Shown here in pieces: positions 45,901-49,443 of a stretch of 49,443 nt of DNA. Each line of letters starts with the position of its first letter. Positions within the stretch are counted from its first letter, which is position 1. Origin of the DNA: Paraburkholderia dilworthii. Lineage in GTDB: Bacteria; Pseudomonadota; Gammaproteobacteria; Burkholderiales; Burkholderiaceae. The stretch spans positions 1 to 49,443 of the forward strand of contig NZ_AWZT01000050.1 in assembly GCF_000472525.1 (NCBI RefSeq), in the 5' to 3' direction. The position numbers and the translations under genes are program-made. Below the pieces are notes generated by a model, which saw only the letters and a list, made by a program, of their open reading frames with translations, was not told the DNA's origin and made no database searches.

Positions 45901-46508
45901 AGCATGCAATCAGGCAGGGTTCGCAGATGCTCGAGATGAGGCAAGGAATCGGTAAAATCGGACGGGCTTAGCCGATAACTGCCTTTCTCCGCGCGCGAGC
46001 GGGCCAGCGTGATCAGTTCGGAAAGGTTGCCGTAGCCGTTGCGATTGGTTGCAAGCGCAATCAGGGTGCAGAAAGGCTCGCCGGATGCATCCGTCAGATT
46101 CAGTTCGCTGCCGATGATCAGATGAGGAAGCGGTTTCAAAACCTCATTTTCTTCGGCCTCATGTTGCACCGCTGCGTCTAACGTTTCTTTTGTCAGCGGG
46201 TCTGATTGTGACGCTTGCGCTGCTTTCAGCTTTTCCTCAAGTTCTTTGCGTTGACGATCCTGCTCATCCTTGATTTCCTTTAACGCCGTATGAGCGCGCA
46301 CGACGCCCGCCAACGAACATTCGTCGGTAATGGCGAGTGCGCTGTAGCCGTGGGACATGGCCCGTTCGACGAGTTCATGCGGATGTGAGGCGCCACGCAG
46401 GAACGAGAAATTGGTCAGGCAATGCAACTCCGCATACGCCGGCAAGTTCGACGCGGGCGCCTGCTGTGGGTGCAATGGAAATACAGTTGGGGATGCGGAA
46501 ACTGTCAT
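42921..46508 (-). CDS. dnaE2: Error-prone DNA polymerase DnaE2
   Basis: 1195 residues, a C-family polymerase. It has an N-terminal PHP domain (YAELHCLTNFSFLRGASHP), palm with the catalytic aspartates in PPDIDVDFEHQRREEV and KVDVLALGML, and a C-terminal OB-fold (GIVTVRQRPGTANGTIFVSIEDETG). Together with ImuA and ImuB it forms a damage-inducible translesion synthesis complex. The protein is longer than usual: a charged helical insertion of about 45 residues sits in the PHP domain near 78-128, and a 30-residue polar linker lies near the C-terminus. ATG 46508 begins 5 bases after the imuB stop. Confidence 0.96.
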   Translation of the reverse strand: MTVSASPTVFPLHPQQAPASNLPAYAELHCLTNFSFLRGASHPHELVERAMSHGYSALAITDECSLAGVVRAHTALKEIKDEQDRQRKELEEKLKAAQASQSDPLTKETLDAAVQHEAEENEVLKPLPHLIIGSELNLTDASGEPFCTLIALATNRNGYGNLSELITLARSRAEKGSYRLSPSDFTDSLPHLEHLRTLPDCMLILVPQRTATLSHTLHCAHWLASFAGNRSWIALELWQTGSDDLQIDALRMISKASGLPLVAAGGVLMHTRSRKPLQDTMTAIGLNTPLSACGHALEANAERHMRTRVRLSKLYPRDTLEETLTIAALCRFSLDELKYEYPEELVPAGESPSGYLRKLVMAGATERWPNGMDLKRIDQIEKELGLIADLKYEKYFLTVHDIVSFARSRNILCQGRGSAANSIVCYCLHVTEIDPVHMNMLIERFISRARNEPPDIDVDFEHQRREEVIQYIYAKYGRHRAALTASLITYHVRSALKDVGKALGLEASLIERISKSQQWWDGSEAVAGYLAEAGFDANSHITQNLIRLTKELRLFPRHLSQHVGGFVIAKDKLSRLVPIENATMKDRSVIEWDKDDIDALKLLKVDVLALGMLSAIRRALEFVALRRGFPQFRVQDIPREDRAVYEMCGHADTVGVFQIESRAQQSMLPRLKPNKYYDLVIEVAIVRPGPIQGGMVHPYLRRKQGLEPIDYAKDELRPVLERTLGVPIFQEQVMHLAMVAAKYTGEQADQLRRAMAAWRRTGNLAKYQKDLSDRMSARGYEPEFIDRICQQIEGFGEYGFPESHAASFALLVYLSAWLKRYEPAAFLAGLLNSQPLGFYSPSQLVQDAKRHGVKVLPPDVTLSDWESTFEQRDHEGQRIVSSETCLHRQQAVLSAQQLRELSLRRLTVSRTIGRAAKRLTARVFQPASTYGARGPAVRIGMHLIKGLAQVAAERIMAARREAPFTDVDDLARRAALTRRDLEALAAANALVSIAGHRREAWWAVTAQHVVPKLLRDAPIAEAPLMLPQAAEAREIVDDYASLGLTLNRHPLALLRARLAKQRFRTAADLAACQHGTLARACGIVTVRQRPGTANGTIFVSIEDETGSINVIVWPSLVEKQRKALLGSSLLAVYGVLQRDDGVATGGNQGDNTAPTNQAGKARRKHKGEVVHLVAHRLEDLSEWLGDLATASRDFH

Positions 46509-46513
46509 GATGC

Positions 46514-48298
46514 TCAGCCGAACAAACCCTGCAAATACCACTCGCCACTAATACGTTCGCGGTACACCCAGAACATATGGCCGCGGTCGTCGGCTGCGAC
46601 GTAGTAATCGCGCTCGACAAGATCGCCGTCCCACCACCCTGCTTCGATCCGTTCGGTACGCGTGAGCATTTTCAGCGGCCGGCGATAGATCGGGCGCTGG
46701 TCGCGCATCATCAGACGCAATGGCTTATCGAGCATCCAGATAGGCCGAGGCTGCGAAGGCAATACGCTGTCAGGCAGATTCAGCGATGCCTGTGCTTGTT
46801 GCGGTGTTGAAGCAGTGGTGGGTTTTGCGTTGGCCGATGCAGATGAGTGCGGGGTTGGCTCGGTTCCGGTTCCGGTTCCGGTTTCGGTTTCGGTTTCGAC
46901 CGCGTTTGCGGTGTGCATTTCTTCCGCTGAGGCGTTTCGCAACTCATCGGTAAGCCAGGTTTTATCCGCTTTGATTCTGCGCTGGCCTTTCGCCTGCGAA
47001 CGTTTCCTGCGTGAGAACGCTTGCGCCTGGTACGCCTCGACACGCATTGCCCGCTCGGGACGGTGATCGTCCTGCACCGACATCTGCAGCACGTTCTCCG
47101 GTCCCAACCGGGCGCTCAAGCGTTCGAGCAGACGCGCGATTGATTCACCGTCGGATTCGGGCATCGGAAACAACGTGTCCGATTGACCGGCATACTCGGC
47201 GATCTGATCCGCAATGAGCTTCAATTCAATGACGGGCGCGGCGAGAACGGTCTGATTCAATTTTTCTCGCAACAGCCAGATGAGATGCTCGGCATCACGC
47301 GACGGTATGGCCCACGCAACGTTTAGGCTCGATGTCTTCGGCGCGTGACGGGACGCCAATTCATGCTCGAGTAGCAACGTATAGCCGCTGAGCGCCGCAT
47401 GATGCGCACTCAGCCAGCCGGCCAGTTGCACAATCAGCCGGCGCGCGGCGAACAGGAGCGCATCGGCGTTATCGACGCGCGACGGCAATTCCAGTTGTGC
47501 ATGAAACGACGCCGGCGCGCGAAACGATTCGCGCGGATCAGGGCGCGTGCCATAGGCCTGCGCCAGCAGATCCAGAATGCCACTGCCAAAACGCCGTACC
47601 ACGCCCGATCTTGGCAATTGCCGCAAATCAGCAAGGCTCACGCATCCGACATGCACGAACGCATCGCGATGAGTCTGCGCAACCGGCAGCAACGACACGG
47701 GCAAACGGTCAAGTACGCGCGCGAGTGAAGTCTCCTTCACTACATGCCAGCGACGCCCCTGCCGATTGGCGCGTGCCTGCGCCAATAGCCACGCGCCCCA
47801 CGCCGTCGGCGCACAGGCGATGCGCGCGGTGTAGCCGAATTCGGCGACCGTGGCCGACACTCGCGACAACAAGGTTCGCAAGCCACCGAACAATCTCAAG
47901 CCGGAGCCGACTTCCAGCAGCAAGGTGTGCGCGTCGGCCAGCGAAACCTTCGGCGTGTAGGCCAGCAAGGCAAGCGCGATAGCTTCAAATGCCTGAATTT
48001 CGCGGGCGGGATCGGCGGTAAGCAGTTTGAGTCCCGGCGCCAATGCCAGTGCGTACGAACGCGAATGACCGGGTTGAACGCCGGCACGCAACGCATCGGC
48101 ATCTGGCATCAGAATATGGGCGTGGTCGGCCAGCGCATAACAGTGCGCGTCGGCGATGTTTCCCACATCGCACGACGGGTTAGCGTCATGATGCGGCTCA
48201 CACCGATTCTGCTTCGCGGACGAACCATCCGGGAGCGATGTCAGCGGCTTTACCGCTTCCAGCGACAAGAGAGGCAATGCGACGGCGATCCACAACAT
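46514..48298 (-). CDS. imuB: ImuB, inactive Y-family polymerase homologue
   Basis: 594 residues. The N-terminus MLWIAVALPLLSLEAV replaces the metal-binding Asp motif of active Y-family polymerases, as in all ImuB proteins, which act as a platform linking DnaE2, ImuA and the beta clamp. Palm, fingers, thumb and little-finger regions follow to about residue 430. A low-complexity linker (about 430-515) contains a 36-base hexamer repeat. The C-terminal RPIWMLDKPLRLM..GWWDGDLVERDYYVA domain is conserved. The start overlaps imuA by 101 bases. Confidence 0.95.
   Translation of the reverse strand: MLWIAVALPLLSLEAVKPLTSLPDGSSAKQNRCEPHHDANPSCDVGNIADAHCYALADHAHILMPDADALRAGVQPGHSRSYALALAPGLKLLTADPAREIQAFEAIALALLAYTPKVSLADAHTLLLEVGSGLRLFGGLRTLLSRVSATVAEFGYTARIACAPTAWGAWLLAQARANRQGRRWHVVKETSLARVLDRLPVSLLPVAQTHRDAFVHVGCVSLADLRQLPRSGVVRRFGSGILDLLAQAYGTRPDPRESFRAPASFHAQLELPSRVDNADALLFAARRLIVQLAGWLSAHHAALSGYTLLLEHELASRHAPKTSSLNVAWAIPSRDAEHLIWLLREKLNQTVLAAPVIELKLIADQIAEYAGQSDTLFPMPESDGESIARLLERLSARLGPENVLQMSVQDDHRPERAMRVEAYQAQAFSRRKRSQAKGQRRIKADKTWLTDELRNASAEEMHTANAVETETETGTGTGTEPTPHSSASANAKPTTASTPQQAQASLNLPDSVLPSQPRPIWMLDKPLRLMMRDQRPIYRRPLKMLTRTERIEAGWWDGDLVERDYYVAADDRGHMFWVYRERISGEWYLQGLFG
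46861..46896. repeat. Hexanucleotide microsatellite within imuB
   Basis: Six tandem hexamers, CGGTTC three times and CGGTTT three times on plus, encode the dipeptides Glu-Thr and Gly-Thr in the ImuB linker. Gain or loss of units stays in frame, so length variation between strains is expected. Confidence 0.93.
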
Positions 48299-49049
48299 GT
48301 TGAGTCTCTAATCCTTGATGGCTGCCTGCTCCGCTCTCCGGCAGCAAAGCGCCTTGCAGAGGCAAAACGAGACGAAGAGGCTCGGCGAGCGGCGGCCCGC
48401 GACGCTTGAAGATGTCAATCGACAGACCAATTTCCTGCAGCCACTGACGACGGTTGATCGCCTCCGCATTAGCCGGTAGAAGCGGTTCGCAGATCATGCG
48501 CAATGGCGCTGGCGACGACTGCGTGGCGGCTTCAACGGGGCGGATCAAAAATGCCAGTGAGGTGGATTCTTGAGCCGCGACCTGCAAGCGCCTGACTTTA
48601 TCGGCGCGCGCATTCGACAACCACACCAGAACCGCGCCGATGCCATCCTGCTTCAATGCCTGAGTGGCGGCCCAGAGCGCCTTGTCTTCGTTCGAGCGCA
48701 CCCACAGGACGCGCTCGGCATCGACGCCCCAAGCCTTCAATGCTGCGGCGCATGGCTGATAAGGAGGCGCCACGAGCATCACATGTCGCCCTGCTTGCTT
48801 TGTAAGATGACGAAGCGCGTGGGCCAGCAAGCGCATTTCACCAACGCCACAATGTTCGACCAGCAACTCGGTCACACTACCAGCCGGCCAGCCTCGTCCG
48901 GGCAATGCGAGATCCAAGGCGGCATAGCCGCTCGGCACCACGCGCAAGTCCGCCTCGGCAAGCTCGTTGCCCTGCCACATTTGTCGCCGCAATTGCGACG
49001 ACAGCGGAGTTATTGCAAGCTGAATCGCTGCTGCCATAGACACGCTCAT
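48198..49049 (-). CDS. imuA: ImuA, translesion synthesis accessory protein
   Basis: 283 residues, SulA/RecA-like. The core (VVPSGYAALDLALPGRGWPAGSVTELLVEHCGVGEMRLLAHALRHL) resembles the ATPase part of RecA, but there is no full Walker A motif. In beta- and alpha-proteobacteria ImuA is needed with ImuB and DnaE2 for damage-induced mutagenesis. It is the first gene of the operon behind the LexA box. MSVS at 49049 or the internal Met at 49037 are possible starts; the first is taken. Confidence 0.92.
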   Translation of the reverse strand: MSVSMAAAIQLAITPLSSQLRRQMWQGNELAEADLRVVPSGYAALDLALPGRGWPAGSVTELLVEHCGVGEMRLLAHALRHLTKQAGRHVMLVAPPYQPCAAALKAWGVDAERVLWVRSNEDKALWAATQALKQDGIGAVLVWLSNARADKVRRLQVAAQESTSLAFLIRPVEAATQSSPAPLRMICEPLLPANAEAINRRQWLQEIGLSIDIFKRRGPPLAEPLRLVLPLQGALLPESGAGSHQGLETQHVVDRRRIASLVAGSGKAADIAPGWFVREAESV

Positions 49050-49106
49050 TCAATAGGAAATTCTTCGCCTGCCCGCTTCCAGGCAAATGGCGATGACGAG
49101 CTTTCA

Positions 49107-49142
49107 CTGTATATTTATACAGTATTTTGGGCGTGGTGTTAA
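49107..49142 (-). promoter_or_regulatory. imuA-imuB-dnaE2 promoter with LexA (SOS) box
   Basis: CTGTATATTTATACAG at 49107-49122 is almost the perfect LexA consensus. On the minus strand TTAACA and TATAAA are 17 bases apart, and the -10 lies inside the box. LexA binding would block RNA polymerase directly. Confidence 0.95.
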
Positions 49143-49251
49143 GGCGGGGTGAGACAGGAATGAGAGGGTGAAGGATGGGGAAGCGTTGAGACTGTAGTTT
49201 GAATTGGTTACGAGTACAGGGTTCTTTTGCCACCTTTAGCGCGCCTGGTAG

Positions 49252-49443
49252 CAGGAGAAATCTACGCCGCGCCGCACGTGGCGCTCGCCGCGCACGAACG
49301 CGTGGTACCCGGTGTCGATGACGGTGAGAACCGGCGCGCTGACATGGCAGATCGATCCGCTGATGGACGATCAGGAACTGGACTCGCGGCAGTCGACCGG
49401 CGCGGTGTACTGGGAAGGTGCGGCGCGGGTGAGCCGCGATGGC
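49252..49443 (+). pseudogene. Carotenoid 1,2-hydratase / lipocalin-like (AttH/CrtC) fragment, no start in frame
   Basis: The frame from 49252 to the right edge reads TWRSPRTNAWYPVSMTVRTG, then ALTWQIDPLMDDQELDSRQS and TGAVYWEGAARVSRDG. This is the C-terminal half of the CrtC/AttH family of predicted secreted hydrolases (YP, DQELDSR and YWEG motifs). An in-frame TAG sits at 49249-49251, and no ATG with a ribosome site precedes the conserved part, so the 5' half is missing. It is probably a decayed remnant; the rest lies beyond the window. Confidence 0.68.

Noticed and set aside
1..49443. CRISPR array or known antiphage cassette
   Set aside because: No regularly spaced direct repeats with unique spacers and no recognisable defence genes; the only tandem repeats are coding modules in the adhesin and the imuB hexamers.

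Overview
The window looks like chromosomal DNA of a Burkholderiaceae beta-proteobacterium, most likely Paraburkholderia or a close relative. The grounds are high GC content and strong C/G third-position bias, the gene neighbourhoods (acsA with a DUF4212/symporter pair, class I fumarase, bfr-murI-bfd-tonB-exbBD, hemP, ftrABCD, imuA-imuB-dnaE2), and small Burkholderiaceae-type families such as DUF3563. The genus is inferred from content, not from an alignment.

Left part (1-9.8 kb), variable DNA. A very large trimeric autotransporter adhesin lies on the minus strand and runs off the left edge; its head/neck/stalk modules carry in-frame segmental duplications. Upstream are 1.4 kb with no recognisable gene. 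Next come two broken genes back to back: a nickel/cobalt transporter that has lost its 5' end (minus) and the catalytic C-terminus of a tyrosine recombinase (plus). Then follow three overlapping plus-strand genes (an integrase-like protein with no visible catalytic domain, a DUF4224 protein and a full tyrosine recombinase) that point into the 3' end of tRNA-Ser(GGA). This is the integration end of a genomic island.

9.8-18.4 kb, central carbon metabolism. Acetyl-CoA synthetase, a DUF4212 small subunit and a sodium/solute symporter (minus) make an acetate uptake and activation set. A DMT exporter, a UPF0114 membrane protein and class I fumarase follow on plus.

18.4-30.5 kb, iron region. It holds bacterioferritin and its ferredoxin Bfd, TonB-ExbB-ExbD, HemP and the ferrous-iron uptake set FtrABCD. 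Fur-box-like sequences lie before bfd, hemP and ftrA. Glutamate racemase, a divergent LysR/pirin pair, an OsmC protein, a DUF1857 protein and a 39-residue exported peptide gene are interspersed.

30.7-42.9 kb, mixed core genes: uvrB, an aromatic/aspartate aminotransferase, a patatin/3-hydroxybutyrate dehydrogenase operon, an aldo/keto reductase, rlmJ, an orphan substrate-binding protein, a small lipoprotein, a DUF3563 protein, a copper regulator/chaperone pair (CueR/CopZ) and an RmlD-like reductase.

42.9-49.4 kb, damage-inducible mutagenesis cassette imuA-imuB-dnaE2 (minus). A near-consensus LexA box overlaps a strong promoter. The right edge holds the C-terminal part of a carotenoid 1,2-hydratase/lipocalin-like gene that has no start in the window. 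No CRISPR array, rRNA or intact insertion sequence was seen.
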